Source: an uncultured Roseiflexaceae bacterium (GTDB taxonomy: Bacteria; Chloroflexota; Chloroflexia; Chloroflexales; Roseiflexaceae). From it: 64,000 nt of DNA. Both the position numbers and the translations under genes were made by a program. The notes below the pieces were generated by a model, which ran no database searches, had not been told where the DNA came from, and worked only from the letters and a program-made list of their open reading frames with translations. The stretch covers positions 1 to 64,000 of the forward strand of contig CALJIC010000200.1 in NCBI GenBank assembly GCA_937974195.1, written 5' to 3'. This document shows positions 33,182 through 41,781 of this stretch, in pieces (positions within the stretch are counted from its first letter, which is position 1; each line of letters begins with the position of its first letter).

Positions 33182-35836
33182 CTACCGGATCGTCCGCTCA
33201 CCCGAGCGCCCGCCGCCAGGAAGGAGCAGCTGCTGCGGCCGCAGGTTGCTCCAGTCGTCGTTGAGCGCGCTGCCGTAGAGCGCGTTCCCGAGCCAGGCTA
33301 GGCGGAACTCGTCGATGTTCACCGCAGCACCCCACAGCGCCCGGTCGCCGGTCTGGGTGTAGCGCGGCAGCAGCTTCGCGGCGTAGATCTGGTCCGCTAC
33401 GGCGCGGTTCTCGGCCGCGATCTTCGGCAGCACCGCGGCGTACAGGGCGAAGCTCTCGTCCTGGCTCTCCGCGCGGCCCGCGTGCGCGTAGGCGCTGAAG
33501 ATCGCGTGCTTGCGGCGCCACTCCTCGGCCAGGAAGCTGCCGCTCTCCAGCAGCCTGGTCGCGCGGCCGTCATCGTGCAGGCGGGCGTCGAGCGCCAGCC
33601 GCCAGTAGACCTCCGCGGCGTAGACGTTGAAGGTGTTCCCGGCCCCCGGCACGCTCTTCGGGCTGGCGATCAGCGCGCCCGTCTGGCGGTCGATGCCGAC
33701 GTAGGCCGGCGGCAGGCCGGACGAGCGCTCCTCGCCGAGCGGGTCGCTCATGATGCGGCCGAGCAGCTCGTAGTTCGTGTCCAGCGTGTACCACCAGTCG
33801 CCCTCCGGGTCCAGCTTCGCGAACAGGTGGTAGGCGGCGGGCGAGAACGCAGCTGGCGTGAAGACGACCTCGTCCTCGGTCACGGCCCAGTCGCCGGCCG
33901 CCAGGTAGGGCTTGCCATCCACCCTGATGACGTAGTGCTCGCGGATGGCCCGCACGATCCCCGCCGCGTCCTCGCGGTAGCTCTCGTCGCCCCAGCGGTT
34001 GGCGGCCATGATCAGCGCCATCGCCGCGTCGGTGTTGGCCTCGGTGCTGCCGACGGCGTCATCGCCCTCGACCGGCAGCTGCCCGAGCAGCAGGCCGCGC
34101 TCGTCGAGCATGTTCGTCTTCGACCAGCGCCAGATCTGGTCGAACGTCGCCTGGTCGTCCATCCACACCGCCATCAGCAGCGCGGCGGCCTGGTGGCGCG
34201 ACTGCACCGCGGCCTCGCCGAGGCGCACCTGGCCCTCGCGCACGAAGCGCTCCCGGAAGCCCGCCCAGGTCGTCTCCATCGCGCTCTCGAGGCTGGCGCC
34301 GGGGTAGTTGACCTTGCGGACCGTCACGGCGGCGTCGCCCTCGCCGAAGCGGGCGATCTCCACCGACTGGGCGTAGGCCCGCGCCGGCAGCCGGTCCGGG
34401 CTCTCGGCGAAGAGCTGCTCCATGCCCGGAGTCAGCACGATGTAGTCAACCCGCTCCCAGGCGTCGTTGAAGAAGTCGATCCAGATCGCCGGGTCGTAGG
34501 CCGCCTTCCAGTGCGGGTGCGCGTTCGGGTAGCTCGGCGCGTCGCCGCGCGGCTCGCGCAGGTCCACCCAGATATCGTCGTCGATGATCATGTGCGCGCC
34601 GGGCGGCACGTGCTGCTGGACCCAGCCGATCACCTGGCGCTGGCCGCTGGTCAGGTCCAGCTCGAAGATCTGGCGGTGCTGGTAGAGGCTGGCGCCGCTG
34701 AGGCTGACCACGCCCAGCGCCACCAGCGGCGCCACGAACGAGAGCTGCGAGCGGGCCACGTCCGCCACCAGCAATCCGGCGGCGAGCGCCAGCCAGGGCA
34801 GGGCGATCACGACGTTGTGCTCGAGCACCGGGCCGCCGTAGGCCAGGACGGCCACGCTCAGCAGGCCCATCAGCCCCATCAGCCGCCGCGTGATCGGGCC
34901 GCGGGCGATGCTCAGCAGCGCCATGAGCGTGCCCAGGCCGATCAGCCACGGGTCGAGCTCCAGCCAGCGGCCGGTGAGCAGGCGCTGGAAGTCGCTCGCC
35001 GGGTCCCAGGGCATGCCGCCCCACTGGGTCAGCTGCCAGATCAGCGCGCCCACGAGCGTCACCTCGCCGCGGCTATCCGCCAGCGGCGTCGAGAGCGAGA
35101 GGTTGAACAGCTCGTCCTTCAGCGCCGCGAACAGCGCGTAGAGCGAGATCGTGCACAGCGCGACGTACAGCCAGCCGGTGCGGGCGAAGCGCGCGTGCTG
35201 CTGGTCCAGCAGCGTGTAGATGCCGATGAAGTAGGCCGGCAGGAAGATCGCCGCGGCCTCCTTGGTGAGCACCGCCAGCGCGAAGCACAGCGCGCTGCTC
35301 ATGAGCGTCCACAGCTGGCCCTCGTAGCGCAGCAGCAGCAGGGTGCTCAGCAGCAGCCAGAAGACCATGATGTTGTCCAGCAGCACCATGCGCCCGTAGA
35401 TCACCGACAGCGGCGAGAGCGCATAGAGCAGGCCGGCGGCGGTCGCGGCCCACGGGCTGTTCGAGACGGCGATCGTGATGCGGAACAGCAGCACCACCGA
35501 CAGGCCGTGAAGCACCAGCATCAGCACGCGCCCGCCGTCGACGGCGGTGCCGAAGGTGTGGAAGCCGCCGGTGAGCGCCGTCCAGGCCGCGACAAGCATC
35601 CACCCCGCGGGCGGGTTGTCGTACCAGTAGGTGTAGGGCGTCAGGAAGCCCATGCGGAGCACGGCCCAGGCGTTCTGCATCACAATGCCTTCGTCGCCCA
35701 GGAACAGCGGGTAGCCGAACAGGTTCACGCTGTGGCTCAGCAGCCCGGCAACCAGCACCAGCAGCTGCAGCACTCTCGCCTGGGCAAAGGCCTGGACGCG
35801 GCCCGGCGCTAGGGTTGGAGTCAGGGTTGTTTTCAT
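33182..35836 (-). CDS. GT39-like membrane glycosyltransferase fused to a degenerate GH8 domain
   Basis: This 884-residue protein has two parts. Residues 20-390 form about ten membrane helices of the GT39/ArnT-like group: FLGDEG (Asp48-Glu49, the loop-1 catalytic acid pair), WYDNPPAGWM, RMVLLDN and a TKEAA loop; such enzymes move a sugar from a polyprenyl-phosphate donor. Residues 390-510 form a soluble extracytoplasmic link. Residues 515-875 align with the neighbouring GH8 enzyme (ALLMAVWMDDQATFDQIWRWSKTN, DAAMALIMAANRWGD, NTFNVYAAEVYWRLALDARLH). The general-acid Glu motif SEGQSY is replaced by SRHQAA (546-551) and SDAD by TEAN. It is therefore a transferase with a probably non-catalytic glycan-binding module. 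ATG 35836 has GGAGAAGG upstream. Confidence 0.85.
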   Translation of the reverse strand: MKTTLTPTLAPGRVQAFAQARVLQLLVLVAGLLSHSVNLFGYPLFLGDEGIVMQNAWAVLRMGFLTPYTYWYDNPPAGWMLVAAWTALTGGFHTFGTAVDGGRVLMLVLHGLSVVLLFRITIAVSNSPWAATAAGLLYALSPLSVIYGRMVLLDNIMVFWLLLSTLLLLRYEGQLWTLMSSALCFALAVLTKEAAAIFLPAYFIGIYTLLDQQHARFARTGWLYVALCTISLYALFAALKDELFNLSLSTPLADSRGEVTLVGALIWQLTQWGGMPWDPASDFQRLLTGRWLELDPWLIGLGTLMALLSIARGPITRRLMGLMGLLSVAVLAYGGPVLEHNVVIALPWLALAAGLLVADVARSQLSFVAPLVALGVVSLSGASLYQHRQIFELDLTSGQRQVIGWVQQHVPPGAHMIIDDDIWVDLREPRGDAPSYPNAHPHWKAAYDPAIWIDFFNDAWERVDYIVLTPGMEQLFAESPDRLPARAYAQSVEIARFGEGDAAVTVRKVNYPGASLESAMETTWAGFRERFVREGQVRLGEAAVQSRHQAAALLMAVWMDDQATFDQIWRWSKTNMLDERGLLLGQLPVEGDDAVGSTEANTDAAMALIMAANRWGDESYREDAAGIVRAIREHYVIRVDGKPYLAAGDWAVTEDEVVFTPAAFSPAAYHLFAKLDPEGDWWYTLDTNYELLGRIMSDPLGEERSSGLPPAYVGIDRQTGALIASPKSVPGAGNTFNVYAAEVYWRLALDARLHDDGRATRLLESGSFLAEEWRRKHAIFSAYAHAGRAESQDESFALYAAVLPKIAAENRAVADQIYAAKLLPRYTQTGDRALWGAAVNIDEFRLAWLGNALYGSALNDDWSNLRPQQLLLPGGGRSGERTIR

Positions 35837-35865
35837 CGCGCGTGCCTTCTCCAGACAAGCATCAA

Positions 35866-37140
35866 TTACGAGTTGCCGACGACTGCGCCACGGTGCGCGT
35901 TAACGTGCTTGGTCTTCTCCCAGTTATTGGCGCCCTGCAGGTGGCGAACCACCGCGCGCAGCGCGCTGACGCCGAGCAGCACCTGGAAGGGGTAGAACGC
36001 GAGCAGCAGCTTGAGCCAGGTGGTGCGCGACAGCCGGAATCCGTGTGCGCGGGCGAACTCGCGCAGCCCAGTCAGGTTGATCAGGTACTGGCCGAACAGC
36101 ATGTACATCGGCAGCCAGAGCAGGAGCGCGATCAGCGGCGGCATCTTCACGAAGAACATCGTGTAGATCGACACCGGCAAGTAGAGCGCGGTGAGCGCCT
36201 GCTGGACGGGCGAGGAGAGCGTGTAGAGCGCTAGCAGGCGCTGGCTCAGCTTCGGCAGGCGCCAGTACGCGCCGGCCTGCAGCACCTGCAGGAAGCCCTG
36301 GTTCCAGCGCGTGCGCTGCTTGATGAACTGCTGCACCGTCGGCGGGGTCTCCTCCTTGGTCACCAGCGCGTCCTCGTACACCACGCGCACCCTCTCGCCC
36401 ATCTCGCTCAGGCGGATGCCGATGTCGGCGTCCTCGGTGAGGCAGTGCTCGTCCCAGCCGCCGATCTTCTCCAGGATCTTGCGCGTGAAGAAGATCGTGT
36501 TGCCCCCCAGCGGGATGATGCCGGCCCGGGCGTGGTAGTGCAGGCGGCTCTTGAACCAGAAGAAGTACTCGAGCACGTTCAGCGCCGAGAACCACTTCGA
36601 GTCCCAGTTCATCAGCTGCACGCCCGACTGCACGACGTTGACGCCCTCGTTGACCATCACGGTGTTCACGACGTTGAACACATCGGGGTGAACCTGGTCC
36701 TCGGCGTCGAAGATCGTGACCACCTCGTTCCGCGTGTAGCGGAAGCCGACGTTGAGCCCGTGCGGCTTGTTGATCGGGTAGTCCTGGAAAATGATCATCC
36801 GCACGTTGTCCACGCCCTGGGCAGCCAGCTGCGCGATCTTCTCCTGCACCTTCTCGATCGTCCCGGTGTCGTCGATGCGCAGGATGACCGCCACCTCCAG
36901 CAGCTCGCGCGGGTAGTTCGCGTTGAGCACGCCCTGGATCGTGTCCTGGATGACCTCCTCCTCATGCCGTGCGGGCAGCAGCACAGTGAAGCTCTTCTGC
37001 GGCGGCGCGAACGTTGTCGGTGCGCGGAAGTCGTCGGTTCGGCGAGCATCGCTCCACGCGTAGAGCATCAGGTAGGTGCTGTACGAAACCTGGGCTAGCA
37101 AAATGACCGAGATGATCACCAAGGCAGCCATGAAGAACAC
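35866..37140 (-). CDS. Processive GT2-family polysaccharide synthase (cellulose/hyaluronan-synthase-like)
   Basis: This 424-residue membrane enzyme has an N-terminal helix (about 3-29), a cytoplasmic GT-A domain, and three to four C-terminal helices (about 300-320, 325-345, 380-400). Processive-synthase motifs are present: IFDAEDQ (Asp145 to Asp148, metal site), LTEDADIG (Asp237, catalytic base) and QRTRWNQG (275-282, the QxxRW acceptor motif). PLGGNTIFF is also typical. There is no PilZ domain, so no direct c-di-GMP control. GTG 37140 has AAAGGAG nine bases upstream; ATG 37131 is too far from it. First gene of the operon with the GT39/GH8 fusion, pseudokinase and GH8 hydrolase. The polymer is probably a beta-linked glucan or similar. 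Confidence 0.9.
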   Translation of the reverse strand: MFFMAALVIISVILLAQVSYSTYLMLYAWSDARRTDDFRAPTTFAPPQKSFTVLLPARHEEEVIQDTIQGVLNANYPRELLEVAVILRIDDTGTIEKVQEKIAQLAAQGVDNVRMIIFQDYPINKPHGLNVGFRYTRNEVVTIFDAEDQVHPDVFNVVNTVMVNEGVNVVQSGVQLMNWDSKWFSALNVLEYFFWFKSRLHYHARAGIIPLGGNTIFFTRKILEKIGGWDEHCLTEDADIGIRLSEMGERVRVVYEDALVTKEETPPTVQQFIKQRTRWNQGFLQVLQAGAYWRLPKLSQRLLALYTLSSPVQQALTALYLPVSIYTMFFVKMPPLIALLLWLPMYMLFGQYLINLTGLREFARAHGFRLSRTTWLKLLLAFYPFQVLLGVSALRAVVRHLQGANNWEKTKHVNAHRGAVVGNS

Positions 37141-37554
37141 AGTTGCTCGCTCCTTTCGAACCCTCTGACCAAATCTTCTGGGATGTGCGCGAACGACACG
37201 GCTGCATTGCCAGCACAGCCAGGGGCAACCCTGCGCACCTGTGAGGGGATGTCTTCGTGCCGGATATACGTTACCGATCCGGAGTGATAAGGTTATGTTG
37301 GCGAGCGCCTGCGGAATGTAATTTTTTTCACTCCGCGTCGGGAGCGGCGCCTCTTTCCCAGCGGCTGTCGTAGATACGCACTACCGAACAGGACGCCGTA
37401 GACGCCCTCTCGCCAGCGAAGAGGCGTTCTATTGAAAAAGTGGTCATCAAGGTGGCAGTTCGGTGAAACAGGGGTTCGAGGGGCGGCCCGGCGGGGAATG
37501 AGGGCGGGCCGCACTGCGGGTTTGGGGGCGCAGGCGGCGGAGCGGTTCGCTGAC
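37141..37554. other. Intergenic region upstream of the polysaccharide operon
   Basis: The region holds the operon's promoter somewhere within it, but no strong box pair can be named. A GGAGTG (37279-37284) and CACTCC (37330-37335) pair surrounds a T7 run. No gene is supported. Confidence 0.4.
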
Positions 37555-38472
37555 CTAGGGCTGCTCCCAGCCGGCGGTCTGCTCCAGGCGCTGCGCCCAG
37601 CTCCCCGCGGCCTGCGGCAGATGAGCGCGCGCCTCGTCGAGCGCCTCGAGCAGCCGCAGCAGCTGCAGGGCGCGCACTCGGGCGCGGGTGGCGGCGCCGT
37701 CCTGAATACCTGCTGCGGCCAGCAGCGCCGGCCAGGCAGCGCGCCAGCGCTCGGGGTGGTGGAAGCGCACCACCCACCCCCACCAGGCGGCGTCGAACAG
37801 CGGATCGGCCAGGCGCGCTTCGTCGAAGTCCACCAGGGCGACTTCCGGCGGCTGGCCGCCGGCAGCCGGCAGCACCAGCGCGTTCACCGGGCAGAAGTCG
37901 CCGTGCGCGAAGACCGGCGGCCGCCCCGCGAACAGGCCGGGGAGCGCGGCAATGGTGCCGGCGAGCTGCGCGTGTGTGGAGTCGCTCAGCAGGCTGCGGC
38001 AGCGCATCAGGCGCCCGCGCGACTCGTCCGCGAGTCGCTGCGGGTCCGCCCAGCCCTCGGGCAGCGGGAGGCCGCGGGCCTGTACGCCGGCGATACGCGG
38101 CAGCAGCGCGCCCATCGCGCGGGCCAGGTCGCGCGCCCCAGCGGGGCTGTCGAGCAGCCGGTTGGCCGGTGTGCCGGGGAGGAACTCGCGCACAGCGTAT
38201 GGCGGGTCTGCGTCGGGGTCGGCGGCGAGCTGCCGCGGCGCGCGAACGCCGGCCGACGCGAGCAGCGGCGGGACCGCTTCGCCGAGCAGCAGGCGCCGCC
38301 GGGCATAGAAACGCCTGGTGATGCGCTGCACCACCAGGCGTCTGCCATCTGCCAGAGTGACGATATCTGTGCGGTTCTCGAACCCCCACGGGCTACGCTC
38401 GAAGGCGGCCACCTCGGCGCGGACGAGCGCGCTCAGCGCGCGCAGCTCAGCCTCCTGCTCAGGAACGGCCAT
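37555..38472 (-). CDS. Aminoglycoside phosphotransferase (APH)-family kinase
   Basis: This 305-residue protein has the APH/choline-kinase fold: ADGRRLVVQRI (ATP-binding strand), YAVREFLPGTPANRLL, the catalytic loop VFAHGDFCPVNALVL (His-Gly-Asp...Asn) and the DFG-equivalent ALVDFDEARLADPLFDAAWW. The set of catalytic residues is complete. Members phosphorylate small hydroxylated molecules (antibiotics, sugars, homoserine, fructosamine), and nothing here points to resistance rather than metabolism. The position usually held by ATP-contacting Lys reads VVQR, so Lys is not obvious. The hypothetical gene upstream is 30 bases away and probably co-transcribed. Confidence 0.85.
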   Translation of the reverse strand: MAVPEQEAELRALSALVRAEVAAFERSPWGFENRTDIVTLADGRRLVVQRITRRFYARRRLLLGEAVPPLLASAGVRAPRQLAADPDADPPYAVREFLPGTPANRLLDSPAGARDLARAMGALLPRIAGVQARGLPLPEGWADPQRLADESRGRLMRCRSLLSDSTHAQLAGTIAALPGLFAGRPPVFAHGDFCPVNALVLPAAGGQPPEVALVDFDEARLADPLFDAAWWGWVVRFHHPERWRAAWPALLAAAGIQDGAATRARVRALQLLRLLEALDEARAHLPQAAGSWAQRLEQTAGWEQP

Positions 38473-38502
38473 CGCTCAAACCTGTCGCGCCGACGGGTGG
38501 CG

Positions 38503-38958
38503 CTACACCAGCGGCGAGCGCGGCTCGGTGCGGGTCGTGTCGCCGTCGAGCCAGGTGATCTTCACGCCGTCTGCGCTCGACCAGGACTGCTCATCGAGCT
38601 CCTCCTCGTCGAACTCCTCCTCTGGCTCGTGCTGGATCACGATCGGGCCGGTGTCGTGCGCCCAGGCGATCAGATCGTCGATCGAGAACCAGCCGGAGCG
38701 GTAGTTCTCCTGGTCGGTGGGGTTGAGCCAGAAGCGGATCTCGCCGTCCATCCACTGCCAGCGCTCCAGCGAGCGCCACTCCTTGCGCTGGTCCTGGAGC
38801 ACGAGCTTGGTCTCCTCGAACAGGCGCAGGAGGTCGGGGAGCGTCAGGCCATGGGTGCGGCGCAGCTCGAGCAGGCGGCGGTTGCAGGCATCGCGCAGCT
38901 CTTCCAGCTGGGCAATGTCCAGCGTGTTAATATCGACTATCGACGAAACGTCGGGCAT
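38503..38958 (-). CDS. Hypothetical acidic protein
   Basis: I do not recognise a family. The 151 residues include a helical N-terminus (about 12-60, LDIAQLEELRDACNRRLLELRR then LLRLFEETKLVLQDQRKEW), a Trp-rich middle (WRSLERWQWMDGEIRFWLN), and an acidic stretch of about 14 residues (EPEEEFDEEELDEQ at 112-125). There is no signal or membrane segment. AAGGAA precedes ATG 38958. The helical part could pair as a coiled coil. It is followed by the APH-like kinase on the same strand. Confidence 0.7.
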   Translation of the reverse strand: MPDVSSIVDINTLDIAQLEELRDACNRRLLELRRTHGLTLPDLLRLFEETKLVLQDQRKEWRSLERWQWMDGEIRFWLNPTDQENYRSGWFSIDDLIAWAHDTGPIVIQHEPEEEFDEEELDEQSWSSADGVKITWLDGDTTRTEPRSPLV

Positions 38959-39119
38959 GGTAGAGTTCCTTTCTGGGAACGGCGCGATCGGCTCCCGCTA
39001 CCGGTAAAGCACAATCTGTGCCGTTCCGACTGTATCAGCGACGCCCCCCGCTCGCGACTGGCTCTATGCTATCGCACGATCCTTCCTCTTTAATGAACGT
39101 TGCGATGACGAGAACTTCA

Positions 39120-39129
39120 TATCATGATA
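39120..39129. promoter_or_regulatory. Small palindrome in a gene-free stretch
   Basis: TATCATGATA is a perfect palindrome between the hypothetical gene and tRNA-Cys. The whole stretch 38959-39304 holds no supported gene; this palindrome is the only structure seen and may be chance. Confidence 0.25.
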
Positions 39130-39304
39130 CGTACGAAGCCGCTGAATCGTTGCTACAGCGCATCGGCGCCGCGTCGTGCGGCATTCACCAATGGGAGATC
39201 AGGCAGAGGGAGTGCCGGCACGAGCCAGACGAGGTGCAGCGAGCGCCGGATCAGGGCCGGAGTATGACGCAGCCCCCACGCCGGCGAAGCTGGGGGCCGC
39301 GTAC

Positions 39305-39379
<75 letters not shown>

Positions 39380-39388
39380 GGTGCATCG

Positions 39389-39417
39389 ATTCTAGCACAT
39401 ACGGATGGCGCTGTCAA
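39389..39417 (-). promoter_or_regulatory. Promoter of tRNA-Cys
   Basis: TTGACA (39417-39412), 17 bases, TAGAAT (39394-39389) with extended TG. The 5' end of the tRNA at 39379 is 10 bases past the -10 box. This fixes the housekeeping promoter form for this genome. Confidence 0.9.
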
Positions 39418-39455
39418 AGGGGTTGGCGGCCTGCGGAGCGTGCGGCGAAAGTGGG

Positions 39456-39461
39456 TATAAT
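39456..39461 (+). promoter_or_regulatory. -10 box of the FAH-family gene
   Basis: TATAAT in a GGGTATAATC context, 71 bases before ATG 39532; no clear -35 box. Confidence 0.5.
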
Positions 39462-39531
39462 CTCCCCGGAGCGTGCCGCTCCTGTCCCCACTCAAAAAGC
39501 GAGCCGGCGGGAGCCGGCGAGGAGAACCGCG

Positions 39532-40404
39532 ATGCGCCTTGTCACCTACCGCGATGAAGGGGTCGTCCGCATCGGCGCCATCAAGGGCGACCAGATGGTG
39601 GCGCTCGACGCCGTTGCGCCGGATATGCTCACGCTGATCGAGCGGGGCGAAGAGGGCCTGTCCCTCGCCCGGGCCGCCGTGGAGCGAGCGGACCACGTCA
39701 CGCCGCTCGACAAGATCGACCGGCTGCTGGCGCCGATCCCGCGCCCGCGCCAGAACGTGATCTGCCTGGGGATGAACTACGTCGCCCACGCGATCGAGTC
39801 CGACCGCGCCCGCGGCCGCGAGCCGAAGCTGCCTGAGTTCCCGGTGTTCTTCACCAAGGCCGCCCACACCGTCTGCGGCCCGGAGGACGACATCCCGCTC
39901 GACCCGCGGGTGACGAAGGAGCTGGACTACGAGGTGGAGCTGGCGTTCATCATCGGGCGCGGCGGCAAGAACATCTCGCGCGAGAACGCCCTGAGCCACG
40001 TGTTCGGCTACACGATCATCAACGACATCTCGGCCCGCGACCTGCAGAGCCGCCACCAGCAGTTCTTCAAGGGCAAGAGCCTGGACCGCGGCTGCCCGAT
40101 GGGCCCGTGGATCGTCACCGCCGATGAGATCCCCGACCCCTCGAAGCTGGGCATCCGGCTGCGGCTGAACGGCGAGACGCGCCAGGACTCGCACACCGGC
40201 GACCTGATCTTCGACATCCCGGCGATCATCGAGTACTTCTCGCTCGGCACGACGCTCGAGCCGGGCATGATCTTCGCCACCGGCACGCCGGCCGGCGTCG
40301 GCCTCGGCCGCAACCCGCCCGAGTACATGAAGCCGGGCGATGTCATGGAGGCGGAGATCGACCAGATCGGCGTGCTGCGCAACCGGATCGTCGCGGCGGA
40401 GTAG
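39532..40404 (+). CDS. Fumarylacetoacetate hydrolase (FAH)-family protein
   Basis: This 290-residue enzyme belongs to the large FAH group of C-C bond hydrolases, hydratases, decarboxylases and isomerases. The fold's signature is present: NVICLGMNYVAHA, PVFFTKAAHTVCGPEDDIPL, KELDYEVELAFIIGRGGKNI (metal-binding Glu residues), FGYTIINDISARDLQ (Asp), and GTPAGVGLG near the end. The closest activities are acylpyruvate hydrolase or 2-hydroxyhepta-2,4-diene-1,7-dioate isomerase type, and the substrate cannot be told. ATG 39532 follows GAGGAGA. No aromatic-degradation genes are nearby, so it may act on oxaloacetate or acylpyruvates. Confidence 0.92.
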   Translation: MRLVTYRDEGVVRIGAIKGDQMVALDAVAPDMLTLIERGEEGLSLARAAVERADHVTPLDKIDRLLAPIPRPRQNVICLGMNYVAHAIESDRARGREPKLPEFPVFFTKAAHTVCGPEDDIPLDPRVTKELDYEVELAFIIGRGGKNISRENALSHVFGYTIINDISARDLQSRHQQFFKGKSLDRGCPMGPWIVTADEIPDPSKLGIRLRLNGETRQDSHTGDLIFDIPAIIEYFSLGTTLEPGMIFATGTPAGVGLGRNPPEYMKPGDVMEAEIDQIGVLRNRIVAAE

Positions 40405-40425
40405 GGAGGCTTCAGACGAAGGCTT

Positions 40426-40464
40426 GCGGCTGCCCGTGCTGCCAGAGGCGGCGCGGGCAGCCGC
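40426..40464. terminator. Hairpin between convergent FAH and MFS genes
   Basis: GCGGCTGCCCG (40426-40436) pairs perfectly with CGGGCAGCCGC (40454-40464), an 11-bp stem with a 17-base loop and no T run. Confidence 0.6.
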
Positions 40465-40472
40465 GGGCGGCC

Positions 40473-41762
40473 TCACTCAGCGCTCTGCGCCCGCAGCTCT
40501 GCGCCCTTCGTCTCGCCCACCCGCAGCGCGATGAACATCAGCGCGCCGGCCAGGCGCAGCCCGGCCGAGATGAACAGCGCCGGCGCGTACCCCAGCCAGC
40601 CCGCAAGCGTCGTGCCGAGCAGCGGCGCCACCAGCGTCGCGACATACGTCGTCAGCTGGTAGAGCGCGATGTACGACGCCACGCGGTCCGGCGGCACCGT
40701 CGCGAGCGAGATATCGAACAGCACCAGGTTCACCCCGGCGGAGAAGATACCCGCCATCGCGGCGTAGATCAGCAGCGGCGGCACGCTGCCGGTCAGGCCG
40801 GTGAGCAGCGGGTAGAGCGCCAGGCCGAAGGCGCACAGGCGCAGCACGATCACATTCCCCCGCCGCTGCGTCACCGCCGTCCACATGAAGTAGCCCACCA
40901 GCACGATGCCGCTGTTCACCATGTTGATCAGGCCGATCCAGAAGTCCGTGGCGTTGAGCTCGCGGACCCAGTAGAGCGGGAACAGCGGCAGCGCCAGGTT
41001 CAGCCCGAAGTTGAACACGAACGCGCTCAGCACGAAGCGGCCGAACGGCGGGTTGGCGCGCAGCACATCCCAGCTGCCCCTCAGCCCGCTGCGCCCGTCG
41101 CTCGCCGGCTGGGGCTTATTGTCCGGGATCGCGATCTGGCTGGAGAAGATGAAGCTCACCATCCCGCCCAGGAACGAGCCGATGAAGACCACCTGGTAGT
41201 TGAGCGGGAAGATGATGCGGTCCAGCACCGCGCCGATCAGGGCGACCGTGATGGCGGTGGTGGCGCCCAGGATCGCCCAGCGCCGGCTCATCACGTACTG
41301 CCGCTCGCGCGGCCCCGCGACCGCGCCCATGACGACCGTGAAGGTGATGTTGACGATCGTCTGCGGCACCGTGACGAGCGCCCAGATCACGATGATCGCG
41401 ACCGCCGCCTCCTGCATGCCGAACAGGAACGGCACCACTCCCATGAGGGCGAACGACGCCTGGACCAGCGCGCGGGCGCGCGAGTACCACGGCACCATGT
41501 TGCGCTGGCGCTCCAGGAAGCGCCCGAGCGGGATGGCGAGCAGCATGCCCGCCAGCGCCGGCATGGACGTCAGCAGGCCGACGAGAAACGGCGAGGCGCC
41601 GAGGCGGACGAGAAATACCGCGAGAAAGCTGGAGACGCCGCTGACGATTCCGACCCCGATGCCGTCGATCAGGACGCTGCGGATATTGCGCTGGCGGACG
41701 TCGGCCGGAGGCTCGAGCCAGCGCCGCACGCTGCGTTCGTTCTCGGAAGATGTCTCTGCCAT
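40473..41762 (-). CDS. MFS transporter
   Basis: This 429-residue protein has 12 predicted membrane helices and a hydrophilic loop in the middle (about 205-220). The first half contains GVGIVSGVSSFLAVFLVRLGAS and the loop GRFLERQRNMVPWYSRAR, a form of the MFS motif A region. The C-terminal half has VPPDRVASYIALYQLTTYVATLVAPLLGT. The transported substance is unknown. It follows birA by 19 bases on the same strand. Its start has no clear Shine-Dalgarno site and may depend on translation of birA. Confidence 0.88.
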   Translation of the reverse strand: MAETSSENERSVRRWLEPPADVRQRNIRSVLIDGIGVGIVSGVSSFLAVFLVRLGASPFLVGLLTSMPALAGMLLAIPLGRFLERQRNMVPWYSRARALVQASFALMGVVPFLFGMQEAAVAIIVIWALVTVPQTIVNITFTVVMGAVAGPRERQYVMSRRWAILGATTAITVALIGAVLDRIIFPLNYQVVFIGSFLGGMVSFIFSSQIAIPDNKPQPASDGRSGLRGSWDVLRANPPFGRFVLSAFVFNFGLNLALPLFPLYWVRELNATDFWIGLINMVNSGIVLVGYFMWTAVTQRRGNVIVLRLCAFGLALYPLLTGLTGSVPPLLIYAAMAGIFSAGVNLVLFDISLATVPPDRVASYIALYQLTTYVATLVAPLLGTTLAGWLGYAPALFISAGLRLAGALMFIALRVGETKGAELRAQSAE

Positions 41763-41781
41763 GCTGTGCGCCCCCGCTGCC

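Noticed and set aside
37320..37340. T7 run after GGCGAGCGCC as a plus-strand terminator
   Set aside because: The hairpin is only 4 bp and no plus-strand gene lies upstream to be terminated.
37555..38472. Antibiotic resistance gene
   Set aside because: The fold is APH-like, but nothing indicates aminoglycoside or macrolide specificity; most such chromosomal proteins are metabolic kinases.
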